This document shows positions 34,859-48,809 of a DNA stretch of 64,000 nucleotides, piece after piece. Position 1 is the first letter of the stretch. Each line of letters opens with the position of its first letter. Made by a program: the position numbers and the translations under genes. The notes beneath the pieces were generated by a model. That model was not told the origin of the DNA. It did no database searches and worked only from the letters and a program-made list of their open reading frames with translations. The DNA is taken from NCBI RefSeq assembly GCF_029784155.1, contig NC_073693.1, positions 138,683,988 through 138,747,987 on the forward strand, written 5' to 3'. Source of the stretch: Uranotaenia lowii. Lineage: Eukaryota; Arthropoda; Insecta; Diptera; Culicidae.

Positions 34859-35568
34859 TATGAATACTTATGATGAAAAAATGGATTTCGTAAATTGGAA
34901 AATGTTATGCTGGAACTCACATTAAAACAAGAAGGCAGAGTTCAAAAACGGAATAAAAATTCAAAATTGCCCAAAACAAAACACAAAACTGGTGAAAACC
35001 ACTATTATAAAATAAGATCTCAACTCATTTTCAAGATTACGGTCTCAGAAAAATCTAAATTTTAATTTGATTTTATTTTCAGGATTTCAAAATGAAATAA
35101 ATAATTAATGATAATTGTTGATAAAAAAACTTGTACTTAATCTTCAGGTTCAGGAAAATTCAGCTGGAAACATATTTTATTGGTTTGTTGTTTAACATTA
35201 TTGTTGATACTTGAAACCAAAATCTGTGTGTTGAAAATAAATCTGATTTGAACCTCAAACAAGTTTTTCTTTAAAATGAAGCTTTTTCTCATTTATTTTT
35301 AAAAACTTCAAACAAACTGAACAATTTTAGGACTAATTTTTGAAACCTAATTATTTTAACTTAATCCCTTTTATATAAAAGAACTTAAACCCAAATAATG
35401 AGATACTCTTAGAATCACATTTTTTCTACTATTTTTTATGTGTACATTTTTTAAGCAAAAATTTATAGGAAAAATTTTGTCACAAAACACCCCGCCGCCC
35501 ACTCTCCCCATGAGGGAGTTCTTTCTATATTTTAGTCCCTTAAAACCACCATTAATTTATTTTTGGGA
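34859..35568. other. AT-rich DNA, nothing recognised
   Basis: No genes or clear repeats. A CACCCCGCCGCCC patch near 35488 is isolated. Confidence 0.35.
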
Positions 35569-35684
35569 TAAATTAATGAGCAAATGTGTTAGACCAGGAG
35601 TCGGCAATGTTTTTAAGCCAGAAGAGCAGAAATATCATAACTTACTAAATTTTAATGTTTGATAAGTTAAGATTTTATTGGAAA
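35569..35684 (+). repeat. Duplicated segment with hAT-like end (copy 1)
   Basis: TTTTTGGGATAAATTAATGA, then TGTTAGAC and CAGGAGTCGGCAATG, followed by ATATCATAACTTACTAAATTT. It matches 40269-40435, including the sequence left of CAG. CAG..GTCGGCAA resembles a hAT terminus. Confidence 0.55.
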
Positions 35685-37922
<2,238 letters not shown>

Positions 37923-39251
37923 TACAGTGAATCCCCGATTTTGTCACTCATCGATTATGTCTGCCCCCGATTTTGTCATCTTTTTACCCGATTTTGTAAC
38001 TATTTTTTATTTAATTTTAAACTACTCAGATTCAAACCTTCTCCTTTTAGGATGATTATTAATTTATATTGCGTCAATTGGCAACATTGTTTTACAACAT
38101 GATAACATCGATGGCGACTTATGAATGACACAAAGAAAAGATGTCCGATTTTATAGGGTTTTATAGGGTATTCACATTTGAACAAAAATAAAATTGGTAA
38201 ACACAATCAAAATAATAAATTTAAAGACACAACAAATCATCGATATGATCAACAAGCTTGTTTTTGGACCTTTGGGGCCAAAGGGTTAAAATTTCGTCAT
38301 AGCTTATTTAAGGAAAACACGCTTTCAAGTGGTTGTGTTATTCCAATTTCCATGTATTTTTCGAAAATTTGCATTTTTCATTCGAACGCAAAAGTAAGTA
38401 TGTAAATGTTATAGAATGATTTATTCCAGCAGGAGAAGGTCGGGTGAAGAAATATGGTTTTAATAAAAGATCGAGTATACGGTTCCTGATTCAAGATAGT
38501 AATGAACGAGAATTTATTTCCTTATTTGAAAAAGGGTATTCAAGTTTCCTTTTTCCGTTTGCTGTCGTTCTCTTAATCGATGCAAGCTAAGTTCATCTTA
38601 CTTATTTTAAGGCTAAACACAACAGTGAATAAAATTCTTAAAATCTGAAAAAATTACCAAACAATGTTTGAAAAATGAAAAATCGGTTAGAATTATAAAC
38701 TTTAAATTGACCATTGTTTCTCGTATACGACTTTGGCTCTGAGGGCCCCAATTGAACTTTCTTCAAAGCAATTTCCCTAATACGCCACAAGAAGATGAGG
38801 TCATTTATCGAGAAATCTAAAGCATCAGACCAATCAACTATATTGTCTAATATCCGTACACTCCGTCCTCCCCCAGTTGTCAGTTTTGATTTTTTTTTTA
38901 TTGGAAGTGGTTTAGAACAGGGGTGAGCAACCTTTTGAAGCAACGTGCCACCTTTAATTTGAAATTCTTTCAGTGAGTCGCATTAACATAAAATTTATGT
39001 AATAATAGTTTGCAGAGCTTTACTCTATTTTCTAAAACGACAAATTTTTGTCGTAAAGCCTGATTTTTTCCTATAAACACTGATTTTTTTTTTAAATTTA
39101 AAGTTCCGTATGAAATCGTTGCATTGAGATGTTGATCAAAGTATCCAAATCATGAAAAAATCATAATATCACAGGTTTTAAATGACATTTGTCAATGTAA
39201 CACGTTTATGAATCTTAATTTATTTTTACAGATTTCATAAATTTTATTAAG
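37923..39251. other. Non-coding DNA with a hAT-like end
   Basis: CAGGGGTGAGCAACCTTTTG at about 38918 resembles a hAT-MITE terminus, without a mate. The remainder is AT-rich and featureless. Confidence 0.35.
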
Positions 39252-40265
39252 TCCGTCAACTGTCAACCGTCAACTGGGGCAACATGCAACACTTTTCAGC
39301 TTCAATTCTTAAATCTTCTAAAATGCCTTCTAAATCTTAATGCCTTCTAAAATCTTAATGCCTACAGATATTCATACCTCTTGTACATCAAAAGTTTTAA
39401 GGTTAATGGGACACCAAATTGGCGTTGTCAGGAAAATTATTGGTTTTACCAGTTATTTTAAAATTTACAAAAACATGCGATTTTCACCCTACTAAGAAAA
39501 CGGGGTAAGTTGCAACAAAGACTATTTTTAATGAAAAATCAAATGAGAACGTTTGAAAATTTATAGCTTTTGATACATTTGTGATGTCATAACGCATAAA
39601 GCACCAATTGCAGTAATTTTTGGTTTTGTTCGAATTAAATTTTGAATTTTTTCTGTCAAAATTGTTTTTATGGAAAAGGTATAAATTTGCTGCATACATT
39701 TAGGGGCAAAAATACTACAAAATATTCTTTTAGCTTAAATCATTAAAATAAATTTTAGGATGGATGAAATTTTAATGTTAACAAACGCATACTTCAAAAC
39801 AATCATATTCCAGCATATAGAAATGAGATTTATGAGGTTTAGTTCTGATTTGCATTTTGTTGCATTTTGCCCCAGACAGGTAACTGAATTATAAAAATAT
39901 TTATTTAAAAAAAAAATGGTGATTGTCTGAAAAATATTTTTACACCAACAGTGTTAATAAAGAATAATGAAAGCAATATAAAGTTTGTAGGTGATATCAT
40001 AAAGCCAATCCGTCATACTGGGTAAAGTTTTTCACGGCATCAAAAAATGTAAAAATTTGTACATCTATAGCTAGATTTTTTAAATTTTTTATGAGAATCA
40101 AAAGCTTTTAAAAACTCTTTCACGATGTTAAAAACTATATCATCATCAATTTATTATCATTTTATGATAACTTTATTACAATATATTGAAATAAAAATTA
40201 AACGAATGTTGTGGTATACAAAGGTTGCATCTAACCCTGCTTTTGCATGATGCCCCGTTTGACGG
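39252..40265 (+). mobile_element. TA-flanked MITE (about 1 kb)
   Basis: The left end carries CCGTCAACTGGGGCAACATG (39267 onward, with a partial duplicate just before it). The right end reversed is CCGTCAAACGGGGCATCATG, followed by TA at 40266-40267. It is homologous to 57212-58164 (inverted) and to the fragment 11712-11952. The minus-strand frame at 39484-39699 is not protein-like. Confidence 0.7.
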
Positions 40266-40268
40266 TAT

Positions 40269-40478
40269 TTTTTGGGATAAATTAATGAACAAATGTATTA
40301 GACCAGCGGTCGGCTTAGAAGAGCCAAAATATCATAACTTACTAAATTTCAACGTTTGAATGAGCCACATTACTGTTTCGATAAACTTCGCTCGAATAAG
40401 TTAAGATTTTATTGGAAATAGTTACAATAAACTGACTCTCAAGATCAAAAATCTATTAAGTATAATGAAAGCAGTGTA
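40269..40478 (+). repeat. Duplicated segment with hAT-like end (copy 2)
   Basis: Matches 35569-35684, with extra internal sequence (GAGCCACATTACTGTTTCG). It also has CAGCGGTCGGC after a TATTAGAC. It continues until a SINE insertion at 40490. Confidence 0.5.
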
Positions 40479-40489
40479 TTATTGAACAA

Positions 40490-40683
40490 TTTTTTTTTTG
40501 TTTCGATTATAGTCGTTTTACCATCTTTATGGCATTCGCGACTTTATCAACGTTGCAGTTGGCGGATCGTTATTGAAAAACTATCCGGTACAACTGTGTT
40601 CGATGTTTACTCTTGGGCTCGAACTCGCGGACATCGGCTCAGGAGACAACAGACTTGCCAACTGAGCTATATCACAAGCCCGG
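40490..40683 (-). mobile_element. tRNA-derived SINE with target duplication
   Basis: An 11-bp duplication TTATTGAACAA flanks it (40479-40489 and 40684-40694). The minus-strand head reads GATATAGCTCAGTTGGCAAG (A box) and GAGTTCGAGCC (B box). The tail is the poly-T side on the left. It is the same family as 16404-16671 and 58745-58836. Confidence 0.85.
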
Positions 40684-40694
40684 TTATTGAACAA

Positions 40695-41389
40695 ATGATA
40701 AATAAGAAATAAATAATAACTTTGTCAAATTTATACAAATGATCAAACATTTATTTACAAAACTGTTAATTCGCATAAAAAACAACAACAAATATTTGAA
40801 AAAGAGAAAATATTTCAATAAGAGAATTTAAACTTTCTAGAAGAATTTTCATTACTTGTTTTTTTTAGATTTTAAACCGATTCATCCTCAATTTTCATAA
40901 ATTGGTTCAGTAATTGTTGTTAAGGTTTCAATCTCGATTAATTTATTTCTTAAAACTCGACCAATCAGTGTTATGTACTGATATGGGAAAAAAACATCAG
41001 TTTTGTGTAAAACTTGAACATATTAGAAATGTATTCAAACTATATTTTGTTATATTTAGTTTCAGCTTGCCAGGTTGCCCCGTTCTATCTGGACTTGCCC
41101 GGAAATTTGGAAAAGCTCCGGTCCGACCCGATTTCTCAGTTCATGCTGGAAAAAGCTCGGATTTTTCAGGAATTATTAGTTGTATTTGCAAAAGCAAACA
41201 AAAGACTCAAATTGAGTCATTAGAAATTTAGAAAGTTTTATCAATAAAAATCTTGAAAAGTTTTGGGGAAGCCTAAAATAAGATTAAACATTTTCTTATG
41301 TGTTTTAATAAATCAAAAGTGTTTCGAGTGTTTTTTCTTGTTTTTGTTGAATAATTCCTGGGTTTTGACCAAATTTACCCGGTTTGTTT
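40695..41389. other. Non-coding DNA with a CCGG-rich MITE relic
   Basis: Sequence at about 41050-41225 (CTTGCCAGGTTGCCCCG, CTTGCCCGGAAATTTGG) resembles 56710-56880 and the MITE at 2806-3292. The bounds are unclear. Confidence 0.4.
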
Positions 41390-41649
41390 AACTTCATTTA
41401 CACGTCCTTAACTTCATCATGCTCGTGCATAATCTTTTATGAAAAACTTCTTATAATTGTTCGAGCTGGGTCACATTTAAAGTTGATTTTTTATAGGAGC
41501 CCCTCTTCAACAAAAAGTGACGTTCTTGAAACTTTTATACAAACCAGCTCTGACCCGAAAAACCCTGGGATAGCAAATTTCACTTCATTCCGAATATCCG
41601 TTTATACGTGATAGTGTTACAAAAAACGTCTCTATTTTTATTTAATAGA
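41390..41649 (-). mobile_element. Diverged copy of the short Helitron-like element
   Basis: In reverse complement it starts TCTATTAAATAAAAATAGAG and aligns to 1492-1750 (ATCACGTAT, GGAATGAAGTGAAATTTG, GGGTCAGAG.TGGTTTGTAT). The 3' hairpin and CTAG end are missing. Confidence 0.65.
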
Positions 41650-42043
41650 TAGCCTGGATTTATTTGGACTTTAAAATTGTAACCTATAATTTTAGAAAGT
41701 AGTAAGGTATTTCTTATGATATTCTAATTTTGAATTTTTTTTTCAAAATTAATTGTGTTTTATCTTCTGATTTTGTTTTTTTCAGTTACTTAAATATATT
41801 GGTTGATAGTTAATCCTTATCCTCGATCAATATTTTTAATAAAAGTTGTTACTGCAATCCTAAGGTTTTGAGATTCGGTTCGGTAACACAGTTGCATTTT
41901 ATATTCGAATTTTTATTCGGCCTCCTGACATCGATTGTTTTTTTTTCTGCAAAACAAATAATAAAAATACGTTGCTACTTCATTGACCATAATTGCTGAT
42001 GTATAGTGGTAATTGGCATTTCCAACATTTTGAAGAAAAACTC
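41650..42043. other. AT-rich DNA, nothing recognised
   Basis: No repeat or gene seen. Confidence 0.35.
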
Positions 42044-42320
42044 AGAGATTGGTTTTATGGTTTTCTTTGATTGATAATTTTTTCGGTGATTTATTTAGGA
42101 CGAAATTAAAACTGCTGTTTTTTACGTTTCGGCCTACTGAGCTTCAGCCATCTTCAGAAAAAACTGTATTTAAAATAGATAAAAAGTAATAAATTTTATA
42201 ATATTTTCAAAAAACTATTTCCTATGCACACTATCTCGAAACTCACAACTTGTTTTGCCGCGTGTTTCCCTAACGGCCGTCTCTTGATATTTGAATTCGA
42301 CGTCAAGAAGATGCTCCTAG

Positions 42321-42690
42321 TCAGCCGTCGTCTCGGTGCGCTTCAGGTTGGTTCGTCGTCGGTTTGATGCTCGGTTGGATCGTGCTCTTGAATTGGGGCG
42401 TCCCTCTCAGCTTTTTTATTAGAGCGTTATAGATGCTAGAGATTTCCATGGCATCTCGTTGGATGTTTACTGCTCGCTCTCCTCTCAATTTTATATGGAG
42501 TGTTTCAGCGATTTTCCTTCTACCCTCATCGCTCACTTTTTCCAAGATTTTGACATCATCGTAGTTGAATGTGTGGTGGTTTTCCACAGCATGTTGCGTT
42601 AAGCCGGTTGTCGATGCGTTTGGTTTGAAACTATATTTGTGGTTTTTAATTCTTTTTTCGATTGTTTGAGATGTTTGTCCACAATATACG
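42321..42690 (-). pseudogene. Penelope-like GIY-YIG nuclease fragment, left arm
   Basis: The C-terminal endonuclease part of a Penelope-like protein, with no reverse transcriptase. The visible core is VYCGQTSQTIEKRIKNHKYSF (YIG-type strand, catalytic Arg-like residue and following helix), then HAVENHH and ERAVNIQRDAMEISSIYNAL. The frame is open to its stop at 42321, but the start codon of the open frame lies in the opposite arm across the palindrome centre, so there is no true N-terminus. It differs from the right arm at only one or two residues. Confidence 0.8.
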
Positions 42691-42693
42691 CGA

Positions 42694-43063
42694 CGTATAT
42701 TGTGGACAAACATCTCAAACAATCGAAAAAAGAATTAAAAACCACAAATATAGTTTCAAACAAAACGCATCGACAACCGGCTTAACGCAACATGCTGTGG
42801 AAAACCACCACACATTCAACTACGATGATGTCAAAATCTTGGAAAAAGTGAGCGATGAGGGTAGAAGGAAAATCGCTGAAACACTCCATATAAAATTGAG
42901 AGGAGAGCGAGCAGTAAACATCCAACGAGATGCCATGGAAATCTCTAGCATCTATAACGCTCTAATAAAAAAGCTGAGAGGGACGCCCCAATTCAAGAGC
43001 ACGATCCAACCGAGCATCAAACCGACGACGAACCAACCTGAAGCGCACCGAGACGACGGCTGA
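42694..43063 (+). pseudogene. Penelope-like GIY-YIG nuclease fragment, right arm
   Basis: Mirror copy of the left-arm fragment, with VYCGQTSQTIEKRIKNHKYSF and then HAVENHHTFNYDDVKILEKV. It ends in a charged tail (PTTNQPEAHRDDG). In Penelope-like elements the GIY-YIG domain nicks target DNA for reverse transcription. Here the reverse transcriptase is missing and the N-terminus is lost at the centre of the palindrome. Arm identity is very high, which means either recent insertion or conversion between the arms. Confidence 0.8.
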
Positions 43064-43372
43064 CTAGGAGCATCTTCTTGACGTCGAATTCAAATATCAA
43101 GAGACGGCCGTTAGGGAAACACGCGGCAAAACAAGTTGTGAGTTTCGAGATAGTGTGCATAGGAAATAGTTTTTTGAAAATATTATAAAATTTATTACTT
43201 TTTATCTATTTTAAATACAGTTTTTTTTCTGAAGATGGCTGAAGCTCAGTAGGCCGAAACGTAAAAAACAGCAGTTTTAATTTCGTCCTAAATAAATCAC
43301 CGAAAAAAATATCAATCAAAGAAAACCATAGAAAAGTGCGGTGATCAAAACCAAACAAAGAGATTGGTTTTA

Positions 43373-43868
43373 AAATTAGGCCCGTTGCATTGTGCACATC
43401 TTAATTTTTTGTCTGTTGATTCGAGGGAAAACTGCGCTTCATTCTTCGTTGAAAACGGTTCTTACAATTAATTCTGATTTTAACAACACTTTCTGATGAA
43501 AAAATCTATTTTGAATTTTCAATAATCTGTCTATCAATATATACCATTTAAATTTTGAGTATAAATTATATTCTTCTAGTGCTCATGTAATGTTTTGTTT
43601 TGTTATTCGAACTTATTGCTTTAATCAGAGGTTTTATCGTTTGTGAACATATTCATTTTTAAAAAGTATTTTAATAAATGTGTATCCACAATGAAATGGA
43701 AAATTCAGACTTAAAAATGATTAACTACATTAAAAACGTATGGATTCAACTTCTGATTCACATTTAGTATGAAAATTCAACATCAAGCAATAAAACTACA
43801 TTTTTAAATGCAAATTGAGAACTTAAATTTGTGATAATTTGTAAATCGTTTAGAAAAAATAATAGAAA
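43373..43868. other. AT-rich DNA, nothing recognised
   Basis: Spacer between the Penelope palindrome and the LINE. No coding signal. Confidence 0.4.
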
Positions 43869-46825
43869 AGGCAAATTTTTGACCCTTGCCCAGCCAGGAA
43901 AGCTGGCTCAACTTGCTAGAGAAGCTAGCCGCCTCAAGCTAGAGATATTGGGACTGAGCGAAGTCCGTTGGCCTAACACTGGAGAACACAAGACACAGTC
44001 CGGGCAAGTACTGCTTTACTCTGGCATACGAGGAGAACATGCTACTCGGGAACGAGGAGTTGGTTTCCTGTTAAGCCCGCAGGCCCATGCGGCCCTCATA
44101 AGATGGGAACCGATAAACGAAAGAATAATCGTAGCCAGATTCAGAACACGGGTTAGAAACCTTACAATGGTCCAGTGTTATGCGCCAACTGACGTTGCCG
44201 ATTTGCAGGAGAAAGAGCAGTTTTACAGTCAATTGAACAGCGTGGTTGAGAGAATTCCGAAGGGTGACATTCAAATCCACTTAGGCGACTTCAACGCAAA
44301 GATTGGCTCCGATAATCAGGACTTTGAGCGCATCATGGGGCGCCATGGTCTAGGACAGATGAGCGAAAACGGAGAGCTGTTTGTAGAATTTTGTGGCAAC
44401 AACAACATGGTGATCGGTGGATCGCTCTTCCCCCATCGACCAGCACATAAGGTCACTTGGGTATCCCGAGATGGCCGAACAGAAAATCAAATTGACCACA
44501 TCTGCATCAGTCGAAAATGGAGAAGGAGCCTTCTTGATGTCCGCAACAAACGAAGCGCAGACATTGCATCCGACCATCACCTCGTCCTTGGCGAGATACG
44601 ACTGAGGGTTGCGCGTGTCCAACGGCGCGAGGAGAAAGTCGGGTGTCGATACGACGTCCGCCGGTTGGAGAATCCAGAGGTGAAAAGGGCATACGTTGAA
44701 CAGCTAGAATCCCGAGCCTCGGAACTGCCGACAGACGGAACAGTCGAAGAACAGTGGTGTGGAATCAAGAATGCCTTTATCACGACGAGCCATGGTACTC
44801 TCGGTAAAGTTTGTGGAAGACGAAGTGAATGGATGTCGGATGAAACCTGGAGGATGATCGATGATCGGAGAAAGGCGAAAGTCGGAATTGAGCAGGCATG
44901 TACCGGGTCAGCCAAAGCAGCCGCCCGCTTACGATATGCGGAGCTGGAAAAGGCAGTTAAACGAGCTTGTAGACGAGACAAGAGAGCCTGGACAAACTCC
45001 CTAGCCGAAGAGGGAGAAAGAGCCGCCGCCATTGGAGATATCCGATTATTATATGATATTTCTCGCCGCCTTAGTGGTGCAAGGACTAATGCAAGAATGC
45101 CGCTGAAAAACCGAGCAGGTCAGCTGCTGACAGATCGAACAGATCAGCTCAAGCGTTGGACTGAGCATTTTGATCAACTTTTCCGAGTTACAAATAGCAA
45201 TGGCCAACAGAACCCGCAGCTCGAGGCGCCCACAGTAAGTCGCATTAATGGCGTCAACTCGGAAGCGCCCACGCTGGCTGAAATAGAAGCGGCAATCAAG
45301 GACATGAAATCCAACAAAGCGCCTGGAATCGATTGCATTCCTGCTGAAATGCTCAAAGCCGACCCTGCCTTGTCAGCACAAATGTTGCACCGTCTTTTCG
45401 CTGACATCTGGGATACTGCAACATTCCCGGCCGACTGGATGCAGGGTATCCTCGTAAAGGTCCCAAAGAAAGGAGACCTAACAGAGTGCGGTAACTGGCG
45501 TGGCATAACTTTGATCTGTACAACCCTTAAAGTACTCTGCAAAGTGATCCTGAACAGGATCCAGGAGAAAATCGACGCTACACTCCGACGGCAACAAGCT
45601 GGATTCCGATCCGGACGATCATGTGTGGACCACATCACAACGCTACGAATAATACTGGAACAAATCAACGAATTCCAGGACTCTCTTCTGCTGGTGTTCG
45701 TTGATTTCGAAAAAGCATTTGACCGACTGAACCACGAAAACATCTGGGCTGCTCTTAGACGACGAGGGGTCCCAGAGAAACTAGTCCATCTCATCGAAGC
45801 ACAGTACGAGGCATTTTCGTGCAAGGTCTTACACGACGGTGTCTTGTCCGAACCAATCCCGGTAACTGCTGGAGTGAGACAAGGATGTATTTTGTCACCG
45901 CTGCTTTTTCTCATCGTAATGGATGAGATCTTGACTGGATCGATTGACTGTAGACCAAACCGAGGATTGCCGTGGAATCCTTCAACCATGGAGCAACTGA
46001 ACGACCTTGACCTGGCAGACGATATTGTTTTGCTCGCCCAAACACAACAAGACATGCAGAGCAAACTCGACGACCTCACCGAAAGCTCCAAGGCAGCAGG
46101 TCTCAAAATCAATGTCGGAAAGACCAAGTCGATGGAAATCAATACAGAAAATCGTTCCAATTTCGTGGTAGCTGGACAACAGGTTGAGACAGTGGAGTGC
46201 TTCCAGTATCTTGGTAGCCAGATTACGCCTGATGGTGGTACCAAGAAGGACATCGAAACCCGGATCAGAAAAGCCCGATTTGCGTTTGCGAGTCTCCGAA
46301 ACATCTGGCGGTCACGCCAGATCTCTCTACGAACTAAGATCCGAATCTTCAACTCAAACGTCAAATCCGTATTGCTGTACGGGTGTGAGACTTGGTGCAC
46401 ATATGCGGTGACGACGCGAAAACTGCAAGTTTTTGTGAATCGGTGCCTGCGGAACATCATCCGCGCTTGGTGGCCTGGCAACTGGATCTCAAACGTTGAA
46501 CTTCATCGCCGGTGTCATCAAAAGGCGCTAGAAATCGAGATTCGGGAACGTAAGTGGAGATGGATTGGGCACACGCTGCGAAGAGATGAAAACGAGATTT
46601 GCAGAGAGGCGCTTGACTGGAATCCAGATGGGCATCGAAGAAGAGGCAGGCCCAAAAGCTCGTGGCGGCGAAGTCTAGCCGCTGAAATCCGCACAGTTGA
46701 CGAGAACCTTGGCTGGCAGCAAGTGAAGACGCTGGCTCCGGATCGCCAGCAGTGGAGATCTTTTATCTCAGCCCTATGCGCCGGTCAATCGGCGCTGGAC
46801 CCTTAGGTTAGGTAGGCAAATTTTT
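43869..46825 (+). mobile_element. 5'-truncated RTE-like LINE with target duplication
   Basis: The 12-bp duplication AGGCAAATTTTT brackets the copy (43869-43880 and 46814-46825). The body is 43881-46813. It begins inside the endonuclease domain and ends seven bases after the stop in TAGGTTAGGT. A very short 3' UTR with a short repeat tail fits RTE-clade elements. Confidence 0.88.
43881..46806 (+). CDS. LINE endonuclease/reverse transcriptase, N-terminally truncated
   Basis: An uninterrupted frame of about 975 element codons. The open frame starts at 43831, and the first 16 or so residues come from flanking DNA. The AP-endonuclease region spans about residues 15-260 (LGLSEVRW, LGDFNAKIG near 150, SDHHLVLGEIRL near 246). 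The reverse transcriptase spans about 470-770 (PADWMQGILVKVPKKGD, VDFEKAFDRLNHENIW near 623, RQGCILSPLLF near 683, LADDIVLL near 727, where LADD replaces the common YADD). The C-terminal region GCETWCTYAV...RKWRWIGHTLRR...RRRGRPKSSWRR is typical of RTE/BovB-like proteins. The first endonuclease strand, with its catalytic Asn, is lost with the 5' truncation, so nicking is probably dead although the RT frame is intact. It is the same family as the broken copy at 25636-27972. Confidence 0.88.
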
Positions 46826-46923
46826 CGGCATTTTTTAAACTAACTCATTTATTTTCAAACAAAGTTTTTAAAGCTACATTTGAAGCTGTATGAAGAAAAT
46901 ACACATTAATTTCAATACACAAA

Positions 46924-48809
46924 TCTATTGTATAAAAATGAATTGCTGTCTGTCTGTCTGTTCCCTATAGACTCGGAAACTACTGAACCGATTTACGTAA
47001 AACTTAATAGGTAGGGGTATTGAAAGCCGGGGAAGATTCCTATTATGGTTTGAGACCCTTTTCTCCTTACAGGAAGGGGGGAGGGGGTCTCACAAACAAA
47101 AGAAACATGTTTGAATAACTCGAGAACCAATCATGCAAATGGAACCAAATTTGGTATAGAAGTGTATTTGGTTACGAGAAATGTAACTAAAATGGTTAGT
47201 TACCCTTCTCTACTTCCAATGAGGAAATAAAAAGCGGGCAGGGGGGGGGGGGTCTCTTACAATTTTTCGTAAAATTCGAGAACTAATCAAGCAAATGGAA
47301 CCAAATTCGGCATGGGTACGAAAAAAGTGTCTATGGTTATTTGGGACTTCACCCTCTTCGATTGGTGAGATGGAGAAATTGGAGAAGGGAGTATTCTATT
47401 ACAAATGAATTCAAATTTCACATAGCAAGGTATGAGGCTACGATAAAAGTTTCTACGATGTTTGAAACCCATCTGTCCTTCCACTGGTTAGATAAGAAAG
47501 GAGAAGGGGAGCTCCCGTACATTTTTTTAATAACTCGTGTGCTAATCTAGCAGATAATTATTATTATTATTATTATTTTTATTAAAGACATTTTACCATT
47601 TACATGGCATTCGTGTCTGTTACTATAACAACAAAAACATCTACAGCTTATCCGTCAGATTACAGAGTTTTATGAATTTTACAACGTTGGTTTCTTTGCT
47701 TGTACAATTCGTTAAAATATCATAGATTGAACCTTCCATATCACAGGCTCGTCGGGCTTGATCAAATCCTCTACAATCAACCAGAATATGTTGGACAGTT
47801 ATTCTTACTCCACAAAAAGAGCATTCAGGAGGTATAGATCGTTCCAAGAGAAAGCTGTGTGTTAAACGAGTGTGTCCGATACGTAACCTAGTTAACAGAC
47901 GCTGTTCAGATGCGCATTTCCTGTCGGTGTAAGCACATATAGATGGTTTAACACGTCTCAGAAGATTTTGCGACCTATTCCATTCAGATTGCTATGCCTC
48001 ATTCAACCTAGAGCAGATAATTATAAATTGGAAAGTGTATTGAAATACCAAAAATATTTCTAAGATGATTTGGTTCCCCTCACGGGATAGAAAAGAGAAG
48101 ATAGGTGTCATACGTTTGTTTTGATAAATTCAAGAGCTCATCTAATAAATTCGACCAAATTTTACAGGAAATTCTATGGTTATTAAAAAAAACAACACTT
48201 TTTGACGTTCCAGGGAGGTATAAGAGAGGAGAAAAGGAGATTCACACAATTTTTTGTATAACTTGAGAACTTATCCAAAGCATGGTAAGAAATTTGAAAG
48301 AAAAAGTGTTCGAGTATGAAAAATATTTGAGCTAGAAATGGGGAGGTTTTATCGTTTTTTTTTTAACTGTTCAAGCTAAATAAGCCATATGTAACATGAC
48401 AGGTTTTTTTAAGACTCAAGACCTTTCCTTCTTCCAAAGGAGAAACGGAAAGAAGGAAAGAATGTATAGCTCGGAAACTTATCATAAAAATGAAGCCATA
48501 GATATGAAATGTGATGTCATTTAGTTAAGAAAAAATTTGTTATGTTCGTGATGTTCGTGGACCCTCCCCACATTACAGGGGAGAAAGGAAACGAGTTCTT
48601 AATATGAGATTTCAAACCATTATTGGAAATCAAATTTAGATCAAGTTAAAAAAAATCATTTCAGAGAATCTAATCTTCTTTGTAACCCAATAATAATTTG
48701 ATGTGAAAGCTCTCATCGTAAAGATATCGAAAATTTATTAATAATGATACTATTTACACGCAATTTACAGATTTATGGAAGGTGAAGCAAAGCGCACCGG
48801 GTCAGCTAG
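46924..48809 (+). mobile_element. Helitron-like element, tandem member 1
   Basis: It starts TCTATTGTATAAAAATGAAT with a short TGTC run and ends GGTGAAGCAAAGCGCACC (near-hairpin), then GGGTCAGCTAG at 48809. The interior is related to 35685-37922, with degenerate units on GAACCAAATTTGG and GGGGTCTC. It carries a LINE fragment at 47562-48011 and a poly-G run near 47239-47250. Confidence 0.72.
47562..48011 (-). pseudogene. 3' fragment of an I/Loa-like LINE
   Basis: A 13-bp duplication AGCAGATAATTAT flanks it (47549-47561 and 48012-48024). The left edge is an (ATT)n/AATAAAA tail. The minus strand encodes RLRIGHTRLTHSFLLE, RSIPPECSFCGVRITVQHIL and VDCRGF, the C-terminal zinc-knuckle-like region (CxxC..H....C) seen after the RNase H domain in I-group LINEs. 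It ends at 47641. Everything upstream is truncated. Confidence 0.75.

Larger units (their letters stand above)
42058..43358. mobile_element. Head-to-head palindromic Penelope-like element
   Basis: The insert is flanked by the 14-bp duplication AGAGATTGGTTTTA (42044-42057 and 43359-43372). Two nearly identical arms of about 633 bp (42058-42690 and 42694-43328) are inverted around the 3-nt centre CGA at 42691-42693. Each arm is the same 3' part of a Penelope-like retroelement, ending in GAAGATGGCTGAAGCTCAGT followed by AGGCCGAAACG. The right arm has about 28 extra bp before the duplication. Both arms encode the GIY-YIG end. Confidence 0.85.

Noticed and set aside
42321..43063. Two divergent genes sharing a promoter
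   Set aside because: The frames are mirror copies across a palindrome, and their apparent N-termini read through the opposite arm. This is an element rearrangement, not a gene pair.
45174..46481. 435-codon open frame on the minus strand
   Set aside because: It is antisense to the LINE reverse transcriptase, whose plus-strand frame has clear catalytic motifs.
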